A stretch of DNA of 64,000 nt from Desulfobacteraceae bacterium 4572_130 (GTDB lineage: Bacteria > Desulfobacterota > Desulfobacteria > Desulfobacterales > Desulfobacteraceae), in contig NBLN01000004.1 in the NCBI GenBank assembly GCA_002084425.1, positions 1-64,000 of the forward strand, written 5' to 3'. The notes beneath the pieces were generated by a model that saw nothing but the letters and a program-made list of their open reading frames with translations, was not told the DNA's origin and ran no database searches. The position numbers and the translations under genes are program-made. Positions within the stretch are counted from its first letter, which is position 1. Each line of letters starts with the position of its first letter. Below, piece after piece: positions 9,680 through 18,395 of the stretch.

Positions 9680-9774
9680 TAACTGCCATAAGGCAGATCT
9701 GGTTTTTAATTCTTAGTTTACCTTATAACGAAATATGAAAGAATATTAAATAGTTATAAGTTCTTTCATATAAA
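9680..9774 (+). repeat. F1 dispersed two-hairpin element, copy 2
   Basis: This copy has both dyads intact: CTGCC-ATAA-GGCAG at 9683-9696, and the 11-bp inverted repeat ATATGAAAGAA / TTCTTTCATAT at 9733-9743 and 9761-9771. It sits between nif3 and the zinc-ribbon gene. Here, unlike other copies, the GGCAG end is next to the upstream stop codon. Confidence 0.85.
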
Positions 9775-9818
9775 AAATAGACTGGCTATCAAGGCAGCCT
9801 TTTCCAGGAGAAAATTAT

Positions 9819-10553
9819 ATGCAAAACATAACAAGGAAAGAAATTGACATTTTAATAAAACTTCAAAAGGCTGAGACAGAAAAAGTTCGAATTGACCTTT
9901 TTTTAAAGGATGCTGAAAAAGAAAAAACTGATCTTGAGATAGGTTTAAAAAAATTTGAAACTGATTTAAATAAACATAAACAGGATTTTAAAAAGATAAA
10001 AGAAAATTGTGATGAAACTGAAAAAGCAATTAAAATCCTTGAAGAACGGGTTATTAAAAATAAAAATGATATAATGCTGGTAAAAACAAACAAGGAATAT
10101 CAAGCTGTTCAACGGGAAATTGATAATAATAAAACTCGTAAAGAACAACTGGAAACACTTATTATTGAATATCTTGAAGAAAAAGAATTAAAGGAGAAAA
10201 ATCTTAAAAAAGAAAAGCTTAACTATAAACAATTAAAACAAAAAATAAAAGATGAACAAAACGAAATTGACAAAAAAAATAAAAAAGAAATAAAACTTCT
10301 TGCAAAATATAACAAACAAAAGAAAAAAATTGGTATAGAGCTTGAACCTGAACTTTATAATAAATTTAATGAAATATCAGAACATAGTAATGGTATAGCA
10401 ATAGTTGAAGTAAATAATGAAATGTGTAAAGGGTGTTTTATGAATATTCCACCCCAGCTTTATATTGAAGTTCAGCGTTGTAATAAATTAATTTTATGTC
10501 CCCAGTGTAATAGAATTTTATATTATGTTGAAAAAGATGTTAAAGTAGAATGA
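9819..10553 (+). CDS. C4-type zinc-ribbon coiled-coil protein (DUF164 family)
   Basis: The 244-residue protein has a long charged coiled coil (about residues 10-180, very rich in Glu and Lys). A C-terminal zinc ribbon follows, with CKGC near 204-207 and CPQC near 227-230. Proteins of this type often sit next to Nif3-like genes, as here. Suggested roles are nucleic-acid or protein binding; none is firmly established. A GGAG lies just before the ATG. RNase P RNA follows. Confidence 0.88.
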   Translation: MQNITRKEIDILIKLQKAETEKVRIDLFLKDAEKEKTDLEIGLKKFETDLNKHKQDFKKIKENCDETEKAIKILEERVIKNKNDIMLVKTNKEYQAVQREIDNNKTRKEQLETLIIEYLEEKELKEKNLKKEKLNYKQLKQKIKDEQNEIDKKNKKEIKLLAKYNKQKKKIGIELEPELYNKFNEISEHSNGIAIVEVNNEMCKGCFMNIPPQLYIEVQRCNKLILCPQCNRILYYVEKDVKVE

Positions 10554-10584
10554 AATATGATGAACTTGTAGCAAGTTGAAATAG

Positions 10585-10645
10585 ATATTACAATAAGACT
10601 TCACCATAAAATTTGAACAAAATTAAGCATTGTGCAAAGCTCTTG
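10585..10645 (-). repeat. F2 dispersed repeat copy
   Basis: An F2 copy (reverse orientation) lying between the zinc-ribbon gene and rnpB. It ends with GCATTGTGCAAAGCTCT immediately upstream of the RNase P RNA and could carry or disrupt its promoter. Confidence 0.65.
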
Positions 10646-10652
10646 AAACATA

Positions 10653-11034
10653 TATGGCTGGACCAGACTAGACGATCGCGGAATTGAAAAATTTCGAGGA
10701 AAGTCCGAACACCAAAGGGCAGAACGCTCCATAACGTGGAGGCACAGCAATGTGACGGAAAGTGCAGCAGAAAACAAACCGCCTTGCAATATATGCAGGT
10801 AAGGGTGAAAAGGTGCGGTAAGAGCGCACCAGTTTTTTAGGTGACTGAAAAAGCTTTGTAAACCCGGTTCGGTGTAAGACCAAATAGAGAAGTGCTTGAG
10901 GGCTGCCCGTCCAAGCTTCTGGGTAGGTCGCATAAGGTACATGGTAACATGTATTCTAGATGAATGATCGTTGCTTTTATTTCAGGTAACTGAATAAAAG
11001 AACAGGATTCGGCTTATTGGCTGATCCAGCCATA
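10653..11034 (+). ncRNA. rnpB: RNase P RNA (bacterial type A)
   Basis: This is the catalytic RNA of RNase P, which trims tRNA 5' ends. Diagnostic parts are in order: GAGGAAAGTCCGAACACC near 10697, CAGCAGAAAACAAACCGCC near 10765, GGTAAGGGTGAAAAGGTGCG near 10798, and ACAGGATTCGGCTTAT near 11001. The ends pair as TATGGCTGGA with TCCAGCCATA (P1), which sets the limits. Antisense open frames over it are artefacts. Confidence 0.95.
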
Positions 11035-11088
11035 TTTTTATTTAAAATTTAGTATGTTTTTATAAAATTAATGCAAAAGGAAATTCAA

Positions 11089-11736
11089 ATGAAAAAATTA
11101 TTGATAATTTTGATAATTGGAACTTTGTTATTATTTCCTGCTCTGCTTATATTTGCTGATTCATTTGATGGCGTTAATTATACAGTCATTAAAAAATCAA
11201 ATATGGGAACTATTAAAAGTCTTATTATCATAAGACTTGAGAAAAAAGTATCAAAGGATTTTTTAGAAAAATTAGCATTAAAGTTAAGAAAAGCAGAACC
11301 CAGAAAGTATGACCGCATGTTTATCCATTATTATTTGCCAGGTATGAAACCAAATTTTGGTGCATGGGCAACTAGCGATTTTGATCCAAATCTTAAAGTA
11401 CAAATCCTAGGAACAACAATAGAAGAAGAAAAAGCTTTAATAAATGATAATACAAGTTTATCTGGTGAAAAAATTGGAGAATGGTTTGATGACTCTGCAG
11501 GTGCTGGAATAAAATATACATTGCTTAAAAGAAACAATAAAATCATACTCGTTCGAAAGGGAAAAAAGGGAAGTGAGTGGGAAGAAGAAATGATTCAAAA
11601 AAAACAATCAGGAAGACTAAAATTTGAAGAAAAAAGAGGCAATAATTCTGGAGATTATTTTTTAATTGAAAAAAATGGAAATTTAGGTGTTTATGATAAT
11701 GCAGGCTTTATTTTTACAATGCCTCCAATAAAATAA
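11089..11736 (+). CDS. Hypothetical secreted protein
   Basis: Not recognised. The protein starts with a clear signal segment: MKKLLIILIIGTLLLFPALL, then IFADS, with likely cleavage after FAD or nearby. A mixed alpha/beta sequence of about 190 residues follows. It contains no Cys, so no disulfides or lipidation are expected. I chose ATG 11089 over the in-frame ATG at 11071, because an AAAGGA lies about 8 nt before 11089 and nothing lies before the earlier one. It stands between rnpB and sufC, 27 bp before sufC, so it may be the first gene of that operon. Confidence 0.6.
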   Translation: MKKLLIILIIGTLLLFPALLIFADSFDGVNYTVIKKSNMGTIKSLIIIRLEKKVSKDFLEKLALKLRKAEPRKYDRMFIHYYLPGMKPNFGAWATSDFDPNLKVQILGTTIEEEKALINDNTSLSGEKIGEWFDDSAGAGIKYTLLKRNNKIILVRKGKKGSEWEEEMIQKKQSGRLKFEEKRGNNSGDYFLIEKNGNLGVYDNAGFIFTMPPIK

Positions 11737-11763
11737 CTAAATTAACTTATAAGGATAAAAATC

Positions 11764-12516
11764 ATGCTAATACTTGAAGAATTAAAAGTTGAGGTTAGTG
11801 GAAAAGAAATTCTGAAAAATGTTAATCTCCATGTGCCTTCAGGAGAAACCCATATTATGTTTGGCCCCAATGGCTCTGGTAAAACTACATTAATGATGAC
11901 TATTATGGGATTTTCAGGATATAAAGTAACAAAAGGGAAAATAATTTTTAAAGGGCAAGATATTACTAATATGTCTATTCATGAAAGGGCAAAAAATGGG
12001 ATTGGCATTTTATTTCAAAGACCCCCAACAATAAATGGTCTTTCAACCCGTCAAATGGTTGAAATATGTGCAAATGGCAAGGACATGGATGTTGATTTGA
12101 TTTCAAAAAAATTAAAATTTGGTGAATTTCTGGGAAGAGATGTTAATCATAATCTTTCAGGAGGAGAAATTAAAAGATCAGAAATTCTTCAACTTATGGC
12201 ACAACAGCCTGATTTATTACTTCTTGATGAACCTGAATCAGGTGTGGATCTTGAATCCATCGCACTTCTTGGTGAAAATATAAATTCTTTGTTAGACAGG
12301 GGAGTTAAAAAAAGTCCATCTTGTCATCATATATCTAGCGCTTCCCCTAAATCTGCATTGGTTATTACACATACAGGTAATATTCTGGATTATATTACAG
12401 CAGACAAGGGACAAGTTTTATACAATGGTGAACTTAGATGTTCAAGAAATGCCAGGGAAATTCTTCAATGGATCAGAGAATATGGATATGAGGAGTGTGT
12501 AGGATGTTCAGTATAG
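11764..12516 (+). CDS. sufC: SufC-type ABC ATPase of Fe-S cluster assembly
   Basis: SufC energises the SufB/SufD scaffold that builds Fe-S clusters. The 250-residue protein has Walker A GPNGSGKTT (about 34-42), signature LSGGE (about 131), Walker B LLLLDEPESGVDLE (about 152-165) and switch histidine in VITHTG (about 203). It has a slightly unusual insert, KKSPSCHHISSASPKSA (about 180-196), and a C-terminal CVGCSV that could bind metal. The next gene is a SufB/SufD-type scaffold whose start overlaps it. No sufD, sufS or sufE is seen, so this is the minimal SufBC arrangement. Confidence 0.9.
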   Translation: MLILEELKVEVSGKEILKNVNLHVPSGETHIMFGPNGSGKTTLMMTIMGFSGYKVTKGKIIFKGQDITNMSIHERAKNGIGILFQRPPTINGLSTRQMVEICANGKDMDVDLISKKLKFGEFLGRDVNHNLSGGEIKRSEILQLMAQQPDLLLLDEPESGVDLESIALLGENINSLLDRGVKKSPSCHHISSASPKSALVITHTGNILDYITADKGQVLYNGELRCSRNAREILQWIREYGYEECVGCSV

Positions 12517-13685
12517 AAAAAAAATTAAACAAAAAAAATATTTTACCCAATTATTCATCTAAAGCCAATGAACATCAATATGCTGATGATCTTAGTCAAA
12601 TTACTAGAGCTGATGCTGATGACTTTATAAAAGTTGGTACTGATACAGACAAAAAATCATTAAGATCTGGAACTTTTATTCAAAAGGACAATTCGATTCT
12701 TCATTGCTCACAACCTAGAAGCGGCGTGGATATTAAAGGAATAGCTGATAGTTTAAAAAAATTCCCATGGCTTGATAAATACATGTGGAAATTAATTGAT
12801 AAAGACAAAGATGAAATAACAAAACATGCCCTTACAAAACCATTAAGAGGGTTTTTCATAAGATCACAAAAAGATGCAAAAATAGAAAAACCTATTCAAA
12901 CCTGTCTTTATATTGCAAAAAATGAATTTTCCCAAAATGTTCATAATATTGTTATTTTGGAAGAAAATTCAGAAATTCATATTATTGCAGGATGCACTAC
13001 ATCACAACATATAAAATCAGGTTCCCATATAGGATTATCGGAATTTTTCATAAAAAAAGGTGCTACATTACGATATACCATGATTCATGACTGGGGAGAG
13101 GATGTTTATGTAAGACCTAAAACAGTCATTCATATAGAAGAAGGTGGTGTATTAATTTCCAATTATGTTTGTTTAAAACCTGTGAAATCACTTGTAACAA
13201 ATCCAATTACAATCCTTGAAAAAAACGCAACAGCAACATTAAACAGTATTCTTGTAGCTGGTAAAAATTCATATATGGATGTTGGGTCAATTGTTGAATT
13301 CAATGGAAAAGGAGCAAGGGCTGAAATTGTATCAAGAGCTATTGTTGCAGGAGGAACTATAATTTCAAGAGGGCATCTTAAGGGAAATGTCCCAGGAGTT
13401 AAAGGTCATTTAGAATGTAAGGGGCTTATCCTTAAAAAAGGACTTTTACATGCAATCCCTGAAATTTCTGGATATACTCCAGAAATTGAAATATCCCATG
13501 AAGCTGCTGTGGGGAAAATAGATAAACGCGAAATTGAATATCTCATGGCAAGAGGACTTAATGAGGATGATGCTATTTCAACTATAGTAAGAGGATTTTT
13601 AAATGTAAATATTGATGGGCTTCCCCCAAAGCTTATTAAAGAAATGGATCAGGCAGTTCAAGAAACTGGCAAAAATATAATGTAA
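12504..13685 (+). CDS. sufB: SufB/SufD-family Fe-S scaffold protein
   Basis: This is the partner of SufC in cluster assembly. The C-terminal two thirds form the right-handed beta-helix core of the family, from about GSHIGLSEFFIKKG to EISHEAAVGKID. The conserved Cys of GHLECKGLIL and the His of SHEAAVGKI, ligands in SufB/SufD, are both present. Only one scaffold gene exists, so it probably forms a homodimer, as in minimal SufBC systems. I chose ATG 12504 over GTG 12495, because GAGGAG lies 8 nt before the ATG. The gene overlaps the end of sufC by 13 bp. Confidence 0.9.
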   Translation: MFSIEKKLNKKNILPNYSSKANEHQYADDLSQITRADADDFIKVGTDTDKKSLRSGTFIQKDNSILHCSQPRSGVDIKGIADSLKKFPWLDKYMWKLIDKDKDEITKHALTKPLRGFFIRSQKDAKIEKPIQTCLYIAKNEFSQNVHNIVILEENSEIHIIAGCTTSQHIKSGSHIGLSEFFIKKGATLRYTMIHDWGEDVYVRPKTVIHIEEGGVLISNYVCLKPVKSLVTNPITILEKNATATLNSILVAGKNSYMDVGSIVEFNGKGARAEIVSRAIVAGGTIISRGHLKGNVPGVKGHLECKGLILKKGLLHAIPEISGYTPEIEISHEAAVGKIDKREIEYLMARGLNEDDAISTIVRGFLNVNIDGLPPKLIKEMDQAVQETGKNIM

Positions 13686-13702
13686 AACAGGAAGGAATTA
13701 AT

Positions 13703-15004
13703 ATGGCTATATCTTATCAATCCTTTAAAAAAAGAGCAGATATTTTTTCCTTTGAATATTTAAAATGCATAATATATCTTATTGATACTAATTCAGAAAA
13801 TCAAATTCTTACAAAAAAACTTTATACACACCTTATATCAGCGTCCCATCTTCTAGAAGATTTTCTTGATTTCCATGGCGCAAAAAATAATAGGGACTGG
13901 TTTTTTTACAGAGAACTTTCTGCAACTATGCGACACCTTGCTTTGTCAGCATATTCACAAAAACATATTTTAAACAGATTAGGGTTCTATGAATTTAAAA
14001 CAGATGATAAAATATTTAAAAAAGAATCCTGTGATACTTTATTAACTATTCAAAATTTTCTTCAAATTACTGCACCTGTTATTCTTAAGCAGGCAGAAAA
14101 ACTTGGAATATTTATTCCTGAAATCAAATATAAGTCCAAACATTTTCCAGACATTGCAACTGGAGAATGCCTGGAACATAATATAGATAATCTTGATAAT
14201 AAAGATCAGCAAAAAAAAAATATAATAAATATTGCAAGTGATTTTCTAGAACTAATTGAAAAATTTGAAAAATTTGCTTTTTATGAAAAATATGACAAAA
14301 AACAAATTAAAGAACTTGTTCCTTTAAATGTAAATGAAGTAGAAATCAGGCGTTTTGAAATGCTTCTTCATAATCTTCAATCAGCATTTGATTCCTATGT
14401 AATACCCAGCGGATATCAGAGTGATAAAAAATTAAAGCAACTTAGAAGTCATTTTTCCATTGTTTTTCATATTCTTCAGGTAATGGGCAGACTTCTTCAT
14501 TTTTATGAAAGACATCTTCATAATATAGAATTCAAAGATGTTTATAAAAATGTAAATGAAATTTTAAACAAACTGATTAATCCTGATATTTTATTAGATA
14601 TAGCAATAAATTATTGTCTTTTTTATGCCTGGGAATTTCTTTCTTCAGGTAAAAAACTCACCTTTGAAATACTTGATGAAAATATCAATCGTTCCTCAAT
14701 AAAAGTTGGAATCCCTCAAAAAAGAGGATTTCACACAAGACCCAGCCTCCTTATTGCAAAAATTGTTAATCATTATGGTGGCCAAGTAAAAATGCTGGCT
14801 GGTGAAGGTGAATTTGATGCTTCCAGTGTTCTTGATCTTCAATGGGCAGGGGGGAAAATAAAAAAAGAAAATATTCAACAAGTTATATTTAAGGGGGATT
14901 CCAGATCTCTTGTTGATCTTAAAATTCTCGCTAATATAAATTATGGTGAAGATTTAATTGGAAAAAGTATTCCACTTCCAAAGGAGCTCTCATATTTAAA
15001 ATAA
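13703..15004 (+). CDS. Large protein with C-terminal HPr-like domain
   Basis: The first 320 or so residues are mostly alpha-helical and I do not recognise them. The last 100 (from about IKVGIPQKRG, residue 333) match the HPr phosphocarrier fold. GFHTRPS carries the phospho-acceptor-type His at about 344 with its Arg two residues on, and DASSVLDLQ stands where HPr has its regulatory Ser segment. No PTS Enzyme I, Enzyme II or HPr kinase gene is in the window. It begins 17 bp after sufB and is followed 19 bp later by a DHH phosphoesterase. A regulatory role linking phosphorylation with Fe-S or nucleotide metabolism is inference only. Confidence 0.75.
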   Translation: MAISYQSFKKRADIFSFEYLKCIIYLIDTNSENQILTKKLYTHLISASHLLEDFLDFHGAKNNRDWFFYRELSATMRHLALSAYSQKHILNRLGFYEFKTDDKIFKKESCDTLLTIQNFLQITAPVILKQAEKLGIFIPEIKYKSKHFPDIATGECLEHNIDNLDNKDQQKKNIINIASDFLELIEKFEKFAFYEKYDKKQIKELVPLNVNEVEIRRFEMLLHNLQSAFDSYVIPSGYQSDKKLKQLRSHFSIVFHILQVMGRLLHFYERHLHNIEFKDVYKNVNEILNKLINPDILLDIAINYCLFYAWEFLSSGKKLTFEILDENINRSSIKVGIPQKRGFHTRPSLLIAKIVNHYGGQVKMLAGEGEFDASSVLDLQWAGGKIKKENIQQVIFKGDSRSLVDLKILANINYGEDLIGKSIPLPKELSYLK

Positions 15005-15023
15005 TTATGAATAAGGAATTAAT

Positions 15024-15914
15024 ATGCGAATAGTAACAAGACCAGATTTTGACGGTATTGTATGTGCAACCTTGATTTATGAATCAGAAAATATTAATGA
15101 ATCTATTTTATGGCTGGAGCCCAGTAAAATTCATAATGGAGCTTCTGAAATCAAACAAGGTGATATAATGGCAAACCTACCCTATGATAAAAGATGTTCT
15201 AAATGGTTTGACCATCATATTTCCAATCAAATAAATACAAAATTTAATGGAGCATTTAAAATTGCTCCTTCTGCTGCACAAGTGGTTTATGAATATTACA
15301 AGACTAAAAAAAAATTAAAAAAAGATTTTAATGAACTTGTAAAAGAGACCAACATAATTGATGCTGCAAATCTTACAAAAGATATGGTTTTATATCCTGA
15401 AAAATATCCGTATATACTTTTATCTATGACAATTAAAAATCGTGACAAGCAGGACCCGCCATATTGGAATAAACTTGTATCTTTTTTACGAAAAAAAAAT
15501 ATTTCCAGGATTATGAATGATTTTGAAATTAAAAAAAGATGTGAAACAGTAATTAAAGAAAACAAGGCTTTTATAGATATCCTTAAAAAAAATACTATAA
15601 TTTATGGAAATATATCTGTTACTGATCTTAGAAATATTAAAAACAAAATATCTGGAAACAGATTTCTTACATATCTTATTTTTCCAGAATCAATTGCAAG
15701 CATAAAAATTAGACATGATTATAAAAATCAAAATATTATTCTTTTAAGTATAGGCAGTAATATATTTAATAAATGTTTAAAAGTTAATATTGGAAAACTT
15801 CTTTCAAAATATGGCGGTGGAGGTCATGCAGGTGCTGGAGGATGTAGTATTAATGCAGAAACCGCTGATAAAAAACTCAATGAAATAATAAAAATTATGA
15901 ATCAAGAATTATAA
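15024..15914 (+). CDS. DHH/DHHA1-family phosphoesterase
   Basis: This family includes exopolyphosphatases, nanoRNases and cyclic-dinucleotide phosphodiesterases. The N-terminal DHH domain has RPDFDGIVCA (about 5-14) and the DHH motif in WFDHHIS (about 61-67). The DHHA1 domain has the substrate-binding GGGGHAGAGGCS near 271-282. At 296 residues it lacks CBS or GGDEF domains. It is the last gene of the sufC-sufB-HPr-DHH run. The exact substrate cannot be told from sequence. Confidence 0.88.
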   Translation: MRIVTRPDFDGIVCATLIYESENINESILWLEPSKIHNGASEIKQGDIMANLPYDKRCSKWFDHHISNQINTKFNGAFKIAPSAAQVVYEYYKTKKKLKKDFNELVKETNIIDAANLTKDMVLYPEKYPYILLSMTIKNRDKQDPPYWNKLVSFLRKKNISRIMNDFEIKKRCETVIKENKAFIDILKKNTIIYGNISVTDLRNIKNKISGNRFLTYLIFPESIASIKIRHDYKNQNIILLSIGSNIFNKCLKVNIGKLLSKYGGGGHAGAGGCSINAETADKKLNEIIKIMNQEL

Positions 15915-15973
15915 TTTTTTCATATAAAATAATTGTTTTATAAGATAAGTTATTTTATAAGCTATATAAATTT

Positions 15974-16622
15974 TTGTATTGCATAATAATTAATTTTTTC
16001 AATTTAAGTGATAAAGCAAATTTTATATTAGTATTTAAAAATAGTGGTGGGACTGTTATTACTAGCGGACTTACAGTAACAGATAATGCAGGTACCACTA
16101 TTAATCCTGATAGTAATAATGAATATGCACCAGTATATACTAGTAATGGACAATATGTTGCTAAAATAACTAGTTCAAATGCAGAAACTATAACTGTATC
16201 ATGTAAAAGTGGCGATACTGAAATATCAATATCACCTCAATTGGAGATAACATTTGAAGCAGTACTTTCTCTTGTAAAGTCAACTATTAGCTTTACTGGT
16301 GACAAATCAAATATTAACAAGACTACTGGTACTACTATTACAAGTCAATTTAATTTAATTTAATGATACTAATGATAATCCTATAGATATTAAGTCCACT
16401 GATACTTTAGAAATAGTTTATTCAAAAACAGATGGTACAAACATTACTCTAAATCCAGCTGCACCTTATCAACATGATACAGTTGGAAGTGGAACATATA
16501 CTACTCTTATGACTAGTGATACTGCACAGGACTCAGATGTTTATTTTACACTTAATAATAATAGGCATAAAGATACTGATGGTACTACTAATAAAGTAAC
16601 AACAATAACTTTTGTTGACTAG
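15974..16622 (+). pseudogene. Broken Ig-like adhesin/surface-protein fragment
   Basis: Two open segments encode Thr/Asn/Ser-rich beta-sandwich sequence of the bacterial Ig-like surface type. The first reads to 16363 (SGLTVTDNAGTT..., STISFTGDKSN...). The second continues in another frame from 16359 to the stop at 16622 (FNDTNDNPIDIKST..., ending TITFVD). The shift occurs at three tandem copies of TTTAA (near 16349-16363), and removing two of them would rejoin SQF to NDTND. No good start codon, ribosome site or signal peptide precedes it, and the first part is reached only from a TTG. I infer a remnant of a longer adhesin. Confidence 0.65.
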
Positions 16623-16715
16623 CTAACTTCTTAATAACTGTGGGGTAAAATTTATAGAAAACTTTTATTTTTTTTACTCTCCTATACTTATTAAAAAGTT
16701 AAAATTTGAATAAAA

Positions 16716-16749
16716 AAAATAGAGACGCAAAATTTTGCGTCTCTATTTT
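16716..16749. terminator. Bidirectional intrinsic terminator at ksgA 3' end
   Basis: A perfect 34-bp palindrome centred at 16732/16733 (AGAGACGCAAAA / TTTTGCGTCTCT with A/T flanks). It overlaps the ksgA stop codon, so ksgA encodes part of its own terminator. Confidence 0.85.
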
Positions 16750-17615
16750 ATTATTCTATACTTTTCAATTAACAAAAGTTCCTTTGTAAGATCTATAAAT
16801 TCTTTAATGCTAAGTGTTTCTGCCCTTCTAACAGGGTCTATACCTGCATTTTTTAAAGCAAAAAATGCTTGATCTGCATTAATTTCAAGTTCACTTCTGG
16901 ATAATGAATTTTTCAAAGTTTTTCTTCTTTTTGAAAATGCTGCTTTAATAACTTTAAAATGAAATTTCTCTTTGTCTCCCCTAAAACATGTTTTTTTTAA
17001 AAATGTAATTTTTATTACTTTTGATTCTATTTCAGGTTTTGGGAAAAAAACATTGGGACTTACATTGATAAGAGTTTCTATTTTAGAGCAGTATTGTACC
17101 ACAGCAGAAAGCCTGCCATAAGCTTTAGTGCCGGAAGCTGCCTGTATTCTCTGGGCAAGCTCTTTTTGAAGCATTAAAACAGCTTTTTTTATATATATCC
17201 GTTTTTCAATAAGTTTTAAAAGTATTTGAGAAGATATATTATAAGGAAGATTTCCAATAACAATAAGATTTTTTTCCAATCCTAATTTATCAAAATCTAA
17301 TTTAAGAATATCTTTATTTATAATTTCAACATTATCTGCACCTGTTTTTGCAAGCTCATTTTTTAAAAGCATAACAAGGTTTGTGTCTTTTTCAACAGCA
17401 TAAACTTTATGTGCTTTTTTTGAAATATGTATTGTAAGTGCTCCTAGACCTGCACCTATTTCAAGTACAATATCATTTTTTGAAATTTTAGCATGATCAA
17501 CTATTGTTTCAGCAGTATTGGAATCTAAAAGAAAATTTTGTCCAAGTTTTTTCTTTGGAAAAAGATTCCAGGCTTTTAAAAGAGTTCCAGGATAAATCAT
17601 AATTAATAAACTCAT
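16743..17615 (-). CDS. ksgA: 16S rRNA dimethyladenosine transferase KsgA (RsmA)
   Basis: KsgA dimethylates two adjacent adenines near the 3' end of 16S rRNA. The 290-residue protein has KKLGQNFLLD (about 22-31), SAM motif I EIGAGLGALT (about 51-60) and catalytic motif NLPYNISS (about 122-129), with the C-terminal RNA-binding domain after about 200. The start may be M6 rather than M1. It lies downstream of a DUF2062 gene on the same strand, with a 40-bp gap. Confidence 0.95.
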   Translation of the reverse strand: MSLLIMIYPGTLLKAWNLFPKKKLGQNFLLDSNTAETIVDHAKISKNDIVLEIGAGLGALTIHISKKAHKVYAVEKDTNLVMLLKNELAKTGADNVEIINKDILKLDFDKLGLEKNLIVIGNLPYNISSQILLKLIEKRIYIKKAVLMLQKELAQRIQAASGTKAYGRLSAVVQYCSKIETLINVSPNVFFPKPEIESKVIKITFLKKTCFRGDKEKFHFKVIKAAFSKRRKTLKNSLSRSELEINADQAFFALKNAGIDPVRRAETLSIKEFIDLTKELLLIEKYRIIK

Positions 17616-17655
17616 AAAAAATTAAAATAGGTAAATAAAAAAATTTAAAACACGA

Positions 17656-18168
17656 TCATAATTTATTTCTTTTTAAATGTATTTTTTTCATAAAAGCTTT
17701 TGTTATAAAATAAGATATAACACCTGCAGGAAAACCAAGAATTATTCCACCAATAATAATTGCAATAAAAAATTCTAATTTTGTTTTAATAAACTCAATA
17801 AAAAATATTAATTTATCATAAATATCAATATCTTGTTCAAAACCATGTAAAAATACTTTTACTGTTTCAGTATTTTCAAAAGAATACCCCAAACAAAACA
17901 TTCCTGTTTTATAGCAAGCAATATAAATAAAAACCACTGTAACTGGATTACATATCCAAACTCCTATAATAGCAGCAGGTTTACTTGCTTTAAATATATA
18001 TGCTGCAAAAATAGCAAGCACAGTATTAAAAGGAATGGTAGGAGTTACACCCATAAATACTCCAATTGCCATTCCAAAGGCAACATAATGGGGATCACCA
18101 TTAAGATTTTTTATTTTTTTAATAAATAATGAGATTTTAAAACAAGAATTGTTTTTACTAGAATTCAA
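17656..18168 (-). CDS. DUF2062 membrane protein
   Basis: This is a small integral membrane protein of 170 residues. The family signature MAIGVFMGVTPTIPFNT (about 32-48) is followed by hydrophobic segments near 46-60, 62-85 and 132-155 (GGIILGFPAGVISYF). DUF2062 proteins have no established function; they are often seen beside envelope or glycosyltransferase genes. It probably shares a transcript with ksgA. Confidence 0.8.
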   Translation of the reverse strand: MNSSKNNSCFKISLFIKKIKNLNGDPHYVAFGMAIGVFMGVTPTIPFNTVLAIFAAYIFKASKPAAIIGVWICNPVTVVFIYIACYKTGMFCLGYSFENTETVKVFLHGFEQDIDIYDKLIFFIEFIKTKLEFFIAIIIGGIILGFPAGVISYFITKAFMKKIHLKRNKL

Positions 18169-18280
18169 AATTTCTACTCCATAGGTAAAATTTCATGGTA
18201 TGAATTATTAGTATCTGATCACACCCAAAAATAAAACACTTATAAAAATTAACAAAAAATATTTTATGTTTTTAGTGTTT

Positions 18281-18312
18281 TTATAAAAAATGCGTTTGCG
18301 TAAAGGTCTCTT
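18281..18312 (+). repeat. F3 dispersed repeat fragment
   Basis: The stretch TTTATAAAAAATGCGTTTGC followed by GTAAAGGTCTC is nearly identical to 8897-8930 and resembles 62922-62952. It lies just upstream of the tol promoter. Confidence 0.6.
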
Positions 18313-18339
18313 GACATGAAATTCATGCTAATATAGCAT
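18311..18339 (+). promoter_or_regulatory. Probable sigma-70 promoter of the tol operon
   Basis: TTGACA at 18311-18316 and TAGCAT at 18334-18339 are separated by 17 bp. The -10 region overlaps a dyad, ATGCTA-ATA-TAGCAT (18325-18339), which could be an operator. It lies about 57 bp before the tolQ start. Confidence 0.45.
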
Positions 18340-18395
18340 TAATAAACTATATAATAGATATATTTTTAAAAAATTTTTATAATATGGAGTTTTTT

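Noticed and set aside
10601-10942. A 113-residue frame antisense to 10601-10942
   Set aside because: It lies on the opposite strand of RNase P RNA, whose conserved segments explain the sequence.
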